A stretch of 5,342 nucleotides of DNA. Source: Planctomycetota bacterium. GTDB lineage: Bacteria > Planctomycetota > Phycisphaerae > UBA1845. The position numbers were made by a program, and so were the translations under genes. This document shows, one piece after another, positions 1 through 5,341 of the stretch. The notes beneath the pieces are model-generated. The model was not told where the DNA came from. It made no database searches and was given only the letters and a program-made list of their open reading frames with translations. The first letter of the stretch is position 1, and every line of letters begins with the position of its first letter. The stretch spans positions 1 to 5,342 of the forward strand of contig JADFRH010000173.1 of assembly GCA_022561415.1 (NCBI GenBank). The letters are read 5' to 3'.

Positions 1-212
1 TACTGGCTTATAAAAACTTTGACAGGGTTGAATGCCGTAAAAGGATGTAAAATCGGTGGTATATTGCCACTTTAGTTGCATATATTATCCGGCTGATGAG
101 CAATTATGCAAATAATACCGCCTATTAAAACATTCAGAGAATCTATACGTATTCTTTCATGCCAACTATTTTGCGGCTGACTGGTCGAACTTATAGGGAG
201 AATGATTAATAA
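1..212. other. AT-rich upstream region of the sigma-like gene
   Basis: No gene is supported here. The stretch is clearly AT-rich and matches the first half of the downstream reading frame, not the rest of the window. It contains TTGACA at 19-24, but no well-placed -10 box follows: TAAAAT at 48-53 lies 23 bases away, which is too far. A 7-base inverted repeat, TTGCATA (76-82) and TATGCAA (105-111), flanks a 22-base spacer and could be an operator. A second weak dyad, AGAAT (138-142) and ATTCT (151-155), follows. This is most likely the promoter and leader of the gene at 213, but no single promoter can be named with confidence. Confidence 0.4.
195..200 (+). promoter_or_regulatory. ribosome binding site for the sigma-like gene
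   Basis: AGGGAG lies 12 bases before the ATG at 213, slightly farther than ideal. A nearer ATG at 202 is only 1 base from the motif and opens a 4-codon frame (M-I-N-K-stop). Its TGA (214-216) overlaps the ATG at 213 in an ATGA arrangement. The start at 213 is preferred because the sigma domain begins immediately after it and no longer start is open. Confidence 0.5.
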
Positions 213-1052
213 ATGAAGGATAGGGAGATTGAATTGATACACAAAGCGCAAAAAGGAGACGGTTTCGCGTTTGAGCAACTTGTCAGCAGTTATGACAAAC
301 AAGTTCTGAGCCTCGCCTACTCTATTGTGGGGCATCCGGATGACGCTAAGGATATCTATCAGGAAGCTCTGTTCTCCGCTTATAAAGCGCTCCCGAAATT
401 TCGAATGCAGAGTGCTTTTTTCACATGGCTCTATCGAATAGCCGTGAATAAAGCCATAAATTTCAAGAGAAAGAAATTAAGATATCAAACTGAATCAATT
501 ACAAGATCTGAATCAGAATCATACGGCTCCGATCGTGACCTGCAAATTTCACACTCGGAAACACCAGAAGAAGTAACTATACAAAAAGAACTGAAAGAAG
601 CAGCACAACTGTATGAGCAAGCATGCCAGGTCAACCCGGAAGACTACCAGGCTCCGATCTTGCTTGGCATGGTCTACAATGGGCTGGGCCGCAAAGCGCA
701 ATCGGACGGAGCCTACCGGCGAGGGCTACAAGTTGCTCAGAGGCATCTGGAACTGCACCCCGATGACGCCCGGGCCCTCTATCTGGGAGCCAGTGCGCTG
801 TGCCAACTGGGCGAGCGGGGACGGAGCCTGGATTGGGCCCGACGGGCGCTGATGATGGGTCCTGAGGAACCGTCAATTCTTTACAACGTCGCCTGCGTGT
901 ATGCCCTCCAGGGACAGGGTGAAGAGGCCATCGACTGCCTCGAAAAAGCGATCACATTCGGGTTCGCTCAGAAGGAGTGGATCGACAACGACGCCGATCT
1001 CAACTCGCTGCGCAGCCATCCCCGCTTCCGGGCCCTGATGCAGCGGTTGTAG
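213..1052 (+). CDS. chimeric frame: ECF sigma-70 region 2 joined to a TPR tail (279 aa)
   Basis: Residues about 1-130 look like the N-terminal half of an ECF sigma factor. Region 2 spans about 20-90: a D-D-A-K-D-I-Y-Q-E-A core at 43-52, then an aromatic region 2.3/2.4 block (F63, F69, F70, W72, Y74) ending in a basic run at 85-90. A Ser/Glu-rich linker follows, then T-P-E-E-V at 117-121, which in ECF sigmas leads into region 4. Region 4, the helix-turn-helix that binds the -35 box, is absent. From residue about 131 the frame is a TPR protein: the second helix of one repeat, three fuller repeats (about 145-178, 187-220, 221-254), and the usual closing segment W-I-D-N-D-A-D-L with L-R-S-H-P-R-F. 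Such tails are known from bacterial protein kinases and adenylate cyclases. Codons change from A/T-ending (AAA, AGA, ATA) to G/C-ending at the join. Either this is a real but odd fusion, or two gene fragments were joined by rearrangement or misassembly. I favour a breakpoint. Function of the whole is unknown. Confidence 0.6.
   Translation: MKDREIELIHKAQKGDGFAFEQLVSSYDKQVLSLAYSIVGHPDDAKDIYQEALFSAYKALPKFRMQSAFFTWLYRIAVNKAINFKRKKLRYQTESITRSESESYGSDRDLQISHSETPEEVTIQKELKEAAQLYEQACQVNPEDYQAPILLGMVYNGLGRKAQSDGAYRRGLQVAQRHLELHPDDARALYLGASALCQLGERGRSLDWARRALMMGPEEPSILYNVACVYALQGQGEEAIDCLEKAITFGFAQKEWIDNDADLNSLRSHPRFRALMQRL
590..625. other. composition breakpoint inside the sigma/TPR frame
   Basis: G+C by hand count is 21 of 60 bases at 541-600, 33 of 60 at 601-660 and 38 of 60 at 661-720. 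The step coincides with the change of protein homology at about codon 130 (bases 600-602). No insertion sequence end, long direct repeat or tRNA is visible at the step. Confidence 0.65.
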
Positions 1053-1120
1053 TCCCCCGTCGGGCAGTGAAGCGCTGGGCGTGGTTTTCCCTGCCAGCGG
1101 TGATCTGGCGATCGCTCAAG

Positions 1121-1186
1121 AAGGGGGTAAAACGGGGTCAGGCTACTTTATCTCGCGACCTTTCCGTCGTGCCGTGCCGTAGCACG
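1121..1186. repeat. possible REP-like intergenic element
   Basis: The gap between the converging TPR frame and hydrolase gene contains a G-rich block, AAGGGGGTAAAACGGGGTCA, running into GGCTACTTT (to 1149). This resembles, from memory, a motif scattered in many GC-rich bacterial genomes beside REP-associated (IS200-like) transposases. A small hairpin follows at 1173-1186: CGTGC, loop CGTA, GCACG, ending right at the hydrolase stop codon. Placement between convergent genes fits REP elements. Only one copy lies in this window and no transposase is present, so repetition cannot be shown here. Confidence 0.35.
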
Positions 1187-2035
1187 TCAGGAACTCAATC
1201 CGCCTACAAACGAGACGAGCTGTGTTAGGTAGGTTTCCGATTCCTCTTCGAATTCGAGCGAATGGCGGGAGTTTGGGTGCTCGCTGACTTGCGTCCCCGG
1301 CCAGTTTAGGTCTTGAATGAATGCCACGGTCTTGGCATTGTCAACGATGCGTTCATCGCCGGCGACCATGAGGTGGATCGGGATCGGCTCCGACTCGGGC
1401 AGCTTCGCCGCGAGCTTGTCCATGCGGCGCGACGCCAGATAGAAACCGGCCGTGCATTGCTTCATGGTCAGTTCATCGGTGCGGAAAAACTCCTGCCACT
1501 TCGGATCGGCCGTGAAGCGGTCGGCGTCGTTGAGTGGGATGTCGAACGGCTTCTGACGCTCGTAGATCATGGCGAACCCGATCTGCGACGCCGTCTCCTT
1601 CGACACGCCCACCAGCGGAAACAGACCGGGCGTCACCAGCGAGAGACTCTTGACCCCAACCGGGTCGGCTACGTACGCGGCCACCACTAGCTTGCCGCCC
1701 CAACTCACGCCGACGACGTGGTATTCGTTGAGGCCGGACCGGCGGAATAGCTCATCCCGGGCGGCGCCGGCATCGCCGATCAACTGCTCGGCCGACTCGG
1801 CGTGACCGCGATCCTTCTGATTCCGTCCGCATCCGCGCCGATCGATCTGCAACACGGCGTACCCGGCCTCAGCCAGTCGCGTCGGCGACGTCTCGTACCA
1901 CCCGCAATGGGACTGGATACCATGATGGTACAGCACCGCCCCGCGTGGCTCATCCTGACCCCAATACCGGGCGTAGGCGTCATAGCCATCCGGCAGGCGC
2001 ACCTGTAACTCCTCGAAATCGCTCATGCGGGACAT
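1187..2035 (-). CDS. alpha/beta hydrolase, monoacylglycerol lipase/lysophospholipase-like
   Basis: The 282-residue product has the full layout of a serine alpha/beta hydrolase. H-H-G at 37-39 forms the oxyanion region after strand 3. D-R-R-G-C-G-R occupies 65-71. The nucleophile elbow G-V-S-W-G-G places the catalytic serine at 111. A likely acid is Asp227 in A-G-D-E-R (Asp232 is the alternative), and the histidine is His258 in S-R-H-S. A lid-like insert lies at about 140-215. Length matches bacterial monoacylglycerol lipase/lysophospholipase-like enzymes of about 280 residues. There is no signal peptide, so it is probably cytoplasmic. The frame is open back to 2119, but those extra residues are Arg-rich, unlike the family, and overlap the divergent glycosylase promoter. 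The ATG at 2035 is preceded by AAGG about 11 bases upstream, and the ATG at 2026 is an alternative. The gene is divergent from the uracil-DNA glycosylase and convergent with the TPR frame. The exact substrate cannot be told from sequence. Confidence 0.88.
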   Translation of the reverse strand: MSRMSDFEELQVRLPDGYDAYARYWGQDEPRGAVLYHHGIQSHCGWYETSPTRLAEAGYAVLQIDRRGCGRNQKDRGHAESAEQLIGDAGAARDELFRRSGLNEYHVVGVSWGGKLVVAAYVADPVGVKSLSLVTPGLFPLVGVSKETASQIGFAMIYERQKPFDIPLNDADRFTADPKWQEFFRTDELTMKQCTAGFYLASRRMDKLAAKLPESEPIPIHLMVAGDERIVDNAKTVAFIQDLNWPGTQVSEHPNSRHSLEFEEESETYLTQLVSFVGGLSS

Positions 2036-2041
2036 GGTAGC

Positions 2042-2070
2042 TTGAACCTTGCGCGACTTCACGCGATAGT
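2042..2070 (+). promoter_or_regulatory. candidate sigma-70 promoter for the udg-lpxA pair
   Basis: TTGAAC (2042-2047) and GATAGT (2065-2070) are separated by 17 bases, which would start transcription near 2077. This lies between the divergent hydrolase start and the glycosylase start. Each box has two mismatches to consensus, so this is a plausible, not a proven, promoter. Confidence 0.45.
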
Positions 2071-2118
2071 GGCGGCGCCGGGGCAGGCGCGATGCCGGTC
2101 CGGCGAAGAGACCCAACA

Positions 2119-2886
2119 ATGGCAGCGGATTCCAACCACGTTCGTGCGGCGCTTCGACAGCAGCTCGAGGGCGACCGCTTGCTCGGCCTGAAGAGCGTTC
2201 CGATTCCGCAGCAACTGACCGATCGCATCGTCCCGCCCGGTGTCTTGCGCCGCGTCGTTGACGTTGCGGAAAATGCCAAGCGGCTCAGTGTCCTCGACGA
2301 GACGCAGGTCAAGGATTGCAGGAAGTGCCAACTCTGCGAGACGCGAACCAAAACCGTGTTCGGCCAGGGCAGTGCCGGCGCGAGGCTCGTCTTCGTGGGT
2401 GAGGCGCCGGGCGCCGACGAGGATCGCGAGGGGCTGGCGTTCGTCGGGCGGGCCGGTCAGCTCTTGACGCGGATGATCGCGGCCATGGGGCTTTCGAGGG
2501 ACGAGGTCTTCATTTGCAACCTGCTCAAGTGTCGCCCGCCGAACAACCGCGATCCCTCCGCCCATGAAATTCTGTCGTGCAATCCCTACCTGCACGAGCA
2601 GCTCGCGATCATCCGGCCCGAGGTGCTGGTGACGCTCGGTGCGCCAGCCTCCAAGACTTTGCTCAACACGGCGCAGTCCATCGGCAAGCTGCGCGGGCGT
2701 TTTCACGAGTATCATCTTCCCGGCGCGACGGACGAGGGGGCGACGATCCCGGTGATGCCCACGTATCACCCGGCCTATCTACTGCGAAGCCCGGGCGAAA
2801 AGGGCAAGGCGTGGGCGGATTTGCAAATGGTGATGAAGCGACTCGGCCTCTCGCCGCCGGCACAGCCGGCCGGCGCGTCGAACTGA
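2119..2886 (+). CDS. family 4 (4Fe-4S) uracil-DNA glycosylase
   Basis: The enzyme removes uracil, formed by cytosine deamination or misincorporation, from DNA as the first step of base excision repair. Numbering is for a 255-residue product. The catalytic motif G-E-A-P-G-A-D-E-D is at 94-102, and the second uracil-binding motif H-P-A-Y-L-L-R is at 217-223. The iron-sulfur ligands typical of family 4 are Cys67 and Cys70 (C-R-K-C), Cys138 (K-C-R-P-P) and Cys154. An extra Cys73 is common in the family. F-V-G-R-A-G-Q-L-L follows motif A as expected. An N-terminal extension of about 60 residues, including an L-x-x-D-R-L-L-G stretch, precedes the domain, as in planctomycete-type members. An upstream ATG at 2092 would add nine residues. 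The ATG at 2119 is preferred because GAAGAG lies 8 bases before it and the protein then begins at the family-like helix. lpxA follows after 8 bases, so the two are probably one transcript, although their functions are unrelated. Confidence 0.9.
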   Translation: MAADSNHVRAALRQQLEGDRLLGLKSVPIPQQLTDRIVPPGVLRRVVDVAENAKRLSVLDETQVKDCRKCQLCETRTKTVFGQGSAGARLVFVGEAPGADEDREGLAFVGRAGQLLTRMIAAMGLSRDEVFICNLLKCRPPNNRDPSAHEILSCNPYLHEQLAIIRPEVLVTLGAPASKTLLNTAQSIGKLRGRFHEYHLPGATDEGATIPVMPTYHPAYLLRSPGEKGKAWADLQMVMKRLGLSPPAQPAGASN

Positions 2887-2894
2887 ATGGCATC

Positions 2895-3716
2895 ATGGCG
2901 ATTCACCCAACGGCCATCATTGATTCCAAAGCCGAAATCGACGCCAGCGTCGAGGTCGGACCTTTCTGCGTGATCGAGGGAAACGTCCGCATCGCGGCCG
3001 GCTGTCGTCTCTATCCAAACGTTTACCTGACCGGCTGGACGACGATCGAAGAGGATTGCGTACTTCATCCCGGCGTGATCGTCGGGCACGAACCGCAAGA
3101 CGTTGGTTTCCAAGGGGGTCGAAGCTTTTGTCGCATTGGTCGCGGTACGATCCTGCGAGAGAACGTGACCGTGCATCGTGGAACCAAGTCGGAGTCCGAG
3201 ACGGTTGTCGGCGAGGATTGCTTCCTGCTCGGCGGCGCTCACGTCGCTCACAACTGCGTGCTGGGGAGCCGCGTCACCCTGATCAACAACGTGTTGCTGG
3301 CCGGGCATGTCGAGGTTGGAGACGGCGTGACCCTCGGCGGCGCGGCCATGGTTCATCAATTCGTTCGCATCGGTGCCCTGGCCATGATCACGGGAAACGC
3401 CCGTGTGCGTAGGGATATTCCGCCCTACGCCATCGTGACCCTCGAGGGGCACGTCGCCGGGCTCAACCGCGTGGGACTTCGACGAGCCGGTGTCTCGCGC
3501 GAGGAGTCCGCCGCGATTCGCGAGGCCTACCGCATGATTTACGCGGAGGGCGCCACGGCACGCGACGCGGCCGAGCAGATCGCCGCTCTGGGTACCGCGC
3601 CGCCGCTGGGCATCCTGGCTGCGTTTCTCAGGGCCGAGAGCCGGCGCGGTTTGGCCGGGCGATCGCGAAGCCAAACCGCAAACGAACCGGGCGCCGAAGC
3701 GGCGGGTCGCTGCTAG
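2895..3716 (+). CDS. lpxA: acyl-ACP--UDP-N-acetylglucosamine O-acyltransferase (LpxA)
   Basis: LpxA transfers a 3-hydroxyacyl chain from acyl carrier protein to the 3-OH of UDP-GlcNAc, the first step of lipid A synthesis, in the cytoplasm. The 273-residue product shows left-handed beta-helix hexapeptide repeats over about 1-175, starting I-H-P-T-A-I-I. The catalytic histidine, E. coli His125, is His119 in G-A-H-V-A-H-N. His116, His138 and Gln155 also match E. coli His122, His144 and Gln161. The residue aligned with hydrocarbon-ruler Gly173 is Gly167, in the class that accepts longer acyl chains in E. coli; chain length here is inferred. I-P-P-Y (175-178) leads to the helical C-terminal domain with L-R-R-A-G at 195-199. 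The position of E. coli Lys76 is Gly71. The family normally ends near R-R-G-L (250-253); about 20 Arg/Ala-rich residues extend beyond, encoded over a perfect hairpin. The start has no Shine-Dalgarno motif and lies 8 bases after the preceding stop, which suggests translational coupling. Confidence 0.92.
   Translation: MAIHPTAIIDSKAEIDASVEVGPFCVIEGNVRIAAGCRLYPNVYLTGWTTIEEDCVLHPGVIVGHEPQDVGFQGGRSFCRIGRGTILRENVTVHRGTKSESETVVGEDCFLLGGAHVAHNCVLGSRVTLINNVLLAGHVEVGDGVTLGGAAMVHQFVRIGALAMITGNARVRRDIPPYAIVTLEGHVAGLNRVGLRRAGVSREESAAIREAYRMIYAEGATARDAAEQIAALGTAPPLGILAAFLRAESRRGLAGRSRSQTANEPGAEAAGRC
3646..3679. other. perfect 10-bp stem-loop in the lpxA tail
   Basis: GCGGTTTGGC (3646-3655) and GCCAAACCGC (3670-3679) are exact inverted repeats with a 14-base loop containing the palindrome GCGATCGC. 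Outer CCGG blocks at 3641-3644 and 3687-3690 could also pair. No T-run follows on either strand, so this is not a standard intrinsic terminator. It starts just where the usual LpxA family ends and the C-terminal tail begins. Confidence 0.7.
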
Positions 3717-4009
3717 GTCTTTGTTCGGTACGAGTGAGCGCATTTCGACCTGCGCGATATCGTTGGAACCGTCCGGAATTCCCATCCTCGGGGGGCCGGC
3801 AAACTCGCCGGCGCTGCCCGTTGGATTCACGCCTCTTGGGCGATTCAGGCCCGTTATCGGTACCGCAGGTGGAATTCCTCGCACCGTATACCTGGGAATC
3901 CGGCGGTCCGTAAGGTCGTCGACGCTGCTACGGTCCGAATCTAGGCGAAACGGGCGATCACGACCCGAATCCCATTGTTAAGTGAGAGAGCCTACGCGGA
4001 GTGCGGACC
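3717..4009. other. noncoding stretch after lpxA, no gene supported
   Basis: An open frame runs over 3721-3981 on the plus strand from a TTG codon, but it has no ribosome binding site, no recognisable motif and an Arg/Ser-rich end, so it is not called. A short hairpin, GCCGGC-AAACTC-GCCGGC, lies at 3795-3812 without a T-run. GGAATTCC occurs twice (near 3775 and near 3872), and CGGTCCG occurs twice (near 3903 and 3932). The region could hold a decayed gene, but nothing identifies it. Confidence 0.4.
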
Positions 4010-4038
4010 TTGACAGCGTGCGCGCGACCGGCTATCCT
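4010..4038 (+). promoter_or_regulatory. near-consensus sigma-70 promoter
   Basis: TTGACA (4010-4015) matches the -35 consensus exactly. TATCCT (4033-4038) follows after a 17-base spacer and keeps the two leading and the last bases of TATAAT. Transcription would start near 4045. The first supported gene downstream is the secreted protein at 4428, giving a leader of about 380 bases. This is the best promoter in the window. Confidence 0.65.
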
Positions 4039-4107
4039 TGGGTGCAAGCGAGTAGTTATGGGAACGGTAGGCGCGCACTGCGTTGTCGCGGATCGGCCGC
4101 ATTCGTC

Positions 4108-4128
4108 CGAGCGGCGATGCGCCGCTCG
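4108..4128 (+). other. perfect 9-bp stem-loop in the leader
   Basis: CGAGCGGCG (4108-4116) and CGCCGCTCG (4120-4128) are exact inverted repeats around the loop ATG. It would form about 63 bases into the predicted transcript. There is no following T-run, so it is not a classical terminator. It may be a transcript-stabilising or attenuation hairpin, or the core of a small RNA. Confidence 0.65.
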
Positions 4129-4414
4129 CGGCTCTGGGGGTACTATCGAAGTGCTCGCCGCTGTTTGCCGCAACGCTTCGTTACGGATTGGGGGTGAGGG
4201 TGGATCGCTTGGCGCGAAGGCCGGCGGTTCTCGCTTACGTGGCGACAGTGATTTTGGGGGTATCAAAGCCGAGACGGGGTCGTCGTCGGCCGGAGGAGAG
4301 GGAAAGCGTCCTTTGGGGTAATTCCATAGGCCTTTCAATTTGGATGTAGCGGTTCGCTCTGAATCGTTTTTGGGGCGGTTCGCGTGCCATCCTTCCATTG
4401 AAGCGACCGGAAAC

Positions 4415-4420
4415 AGAGGT
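4415..4420 (+). promoter_or_regulatory. ribosome binding site deciding the 4428 start
   Basis: AGAGGT ends 7 bases before the ATG at 4428. It fixes that start over the in-frame ATG at 4398, which would add ten residues in front of an otherwise well-formed signal peptide. Confidence 0.7.
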
Positions 4421-4427
4421 ACACATT

Positions 4428-5303
4428 ATGCGATCGAAGACTTGGGGATTGTTGACTACGGCGTTCGTTGTCGTTGGCGGTTTGGGCGTCGTTCTCGCGC
4501 AGGTTTCGCAAGACAGCCCGGTAAGCAAGGACAGCGCGATCGCGCCCGTTGCGTCGGGGCCGCTCGACATCGGCCTGGTCGTACCCATACCGGCGGACGC
4601 CGTCTTTCGTCCGTACCTGGTTGGCATCGGCGAGGTCTCCGGGTTTGCGGCGACGGGCTCCACTGGATCGGTCGTCTACTCGAATCGACTCGGAGGCGGT
4701 ATCTACGCTCCGGGTGGTGTGCCGGGGGCGCTCGTCGGCGACGACATCGCTACCCTGGCGTCCCCAGGCTGCGTACTCGATACCCTACGGTTTCGCGTCA
4801 GCGGTGATCCGCTCCGTGACGACTCGGGTGCCGGCCGCTTCGGTGTTGACTTCGCGTTCTATTCCGGCTGTCCGGGCGCCGGTGGGTTCCCGGTGTTTCC
4901 CATCGTCACCGAGACTTTTGAGGATAACGGCGACTACGAAGTCATCTACAAGCCCGACCCTGCCACCGAGATCGAGATCCCGACAAACGCCTATTTCGGC
5001 GTGAGGTTCAGCCGATCGCTGGCCGGTATTGTCGTCGGGGCGCCGGCGACCGCCGGCTTCTCGGCCGACAGTTACGATTTCCCGGGTGCACTCTGTGATG
5101 CCTTTTTCGGTGGGTTTCCCGGGGCTGACCACGCCAGCTTCGACCTGGAGATTACGTCGCGCAACGACTGCCCCGAGGGTGTGTGCAGCAGCACCTGCAC
5201 CGGGGGGAACAACGCCGGAGAGTTCTGTGTTCGCGACGACTGTCCGGGGGGGACCTGTACGCCGGACATAGAGCACGTAACACCCAGGCCTGGCGCCCTG
5301 TGA
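4428..5303 (+). CDS. secreted protein with cysteine-rich C-terminal motif
   Basis: I do not recognise a named family. The 291-residue product begins with a clear signal peptide: basic M-R-S-K, a hydrophobic stretch at 7-23 and a likely cleavage after V-L-A at 24, so it should be exported. The body (about 60-245) is rich in Gly, Val, Phe and Asp and looks like an all-beta, sandwich-type domain. V-V-Y-S-N at 82-86, a G-D-D-I-A-T-L segment at 104-110 and alternating strands such as L-R-F-R-V recall extracellular beta domains abundant in planctomycetes. Cysteines fall at 115, 148 and 223, then six in a short tail (248, 253, 257, 267, 272, 277). The tail has two C-P-x-G-x-C units around a C-T-G-G-N-N-A-G segment. 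No PEP-CTERM, LPXTG or lipobox sorting signal is visible. It probably works in the periplasm or outside the cell, but its function is unknown. A long leader from the 4010 promoter precedes it, and a new ribosome binding site follows. Confidence 0.8.
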   Translation: MRSKTWGLLTTAFVVVGGLGVVLAQVSQDSPVSKDSAIAPVASGPLDIGLVVPIPADAVFRPYLVGIGEVSGFAATGSTGSVVYSNRLGGGIYAPGGVPGALVGDDIATLASPGCVLDTLRFRVSGDPLRDDSGAGRFGVDFAFYSGCPGAGGFPVFPIVTETFEDNGDYEVIYKPDPATEIEIPTNAYFGVRFSRSLAGIVVGAPATAGFSADSYDFPGALCDAFFGGFPGADHASFDLEITSRNDCPEGVCSSTCTGGNNAGEFCVRDDCPGGTCTPDIEHVTPRPGAL

Positions 5304-5334
5304 GTTTTAGCGGTATGTTTTCAAGACTTCTAGC

Positions 5335-5341
5335 AAGGAGG
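5335..5341 (+). promoter_or_regulatory. ribosome binding site of the next gene (cut by the window edge)
   Basis: AAGGAGG is an essentially perfect Shine-Dalgarno match, placed about 30 bases after the secreted-protein stop. It implies that another plus-strand gene begins just beyond the window, probably in the same transcript. Confidence 0.6.

Larger units (their letters stand above)
4045..4427 (+). other. long predicted leader with stem-loops
   Basis: Between the promoter and the secreted-protein gene there is no convincing coding frame. An 87-codon frame from the ATG at 4058 to 4321 lacks a clear ribosome binding site and has a Gly/Arg/Ser-rich, family-less translation. The stretch holds a perfect 9-bp stem with a 3-base loop (4108-4128). 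A second, imperfect hairpin follows: CGAAGTG pairs with CGCTTCG once a G-U pair is allowed, at roughly 4147-4180. There are several G-runs. I recognise no known riboswitch. A regulatory leader, a small RNA or an unrecognised short gene are all possible. Confidence 0.4.

Noticed and set aside
2059..2769. 236-codon minus-strand open frame
   Set aside because: It lies opposite the uracil-DNA glycosylase, whose motifs are unmistakable. The translation shows no family features and is explained by GC-rich codon bias.
2577..2894. 106-codon upstream extension of the lpxA frame
   Set aside because: It overlaps the glycosylase in another frame and is Arg/Ala/Gly-rich shadow sequence. LpxA homology begins at the ATG at 2895.
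3795..3812. GCCGGC hairpin as the lpxA terminator
   Set aside because: The 6-bp stem is followed by GCTGCCCG, not a T-run, so intrinsic termination is not supported.
2775..3884. 369-codon minus-strand open frame
   Set aside because: It is antisense to the glycosylase end and all of lpxA. Its length comes from high G+C and it has no recognisable domain.
3721..3981. 86-codon plus-strand frame after lpxA
   Set aside because: It has a TTG start, no ribosome binding site, no motif, and an Arg/Ser-rich low-quality end. It could be a remnant but cannot be supported as a gene.
4058..4321. 87-codon frame inside the predicted leader
   Set aside because: It begins just after the predicted transcript start but lacks a clear Shine-Dalgarno motif, and its composition (Gly, Arg, Ser) is that of random GC-rich sequence.
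3958..4398. 146-codon minus-strand frame in the intergenic region
   Set aside because: Pro/Arg/Ser-rich translation without motifs, antisense to the promoter and stem-loop. No start signal was seen.
5284..5293. CCAGGCCTGG palindrome as a terminator of the secreted-protein gene
   Set aside because: It lies before the stop codon, has no room for a loop as a perfect palindrome, and only a short TTTT follows several bases later.
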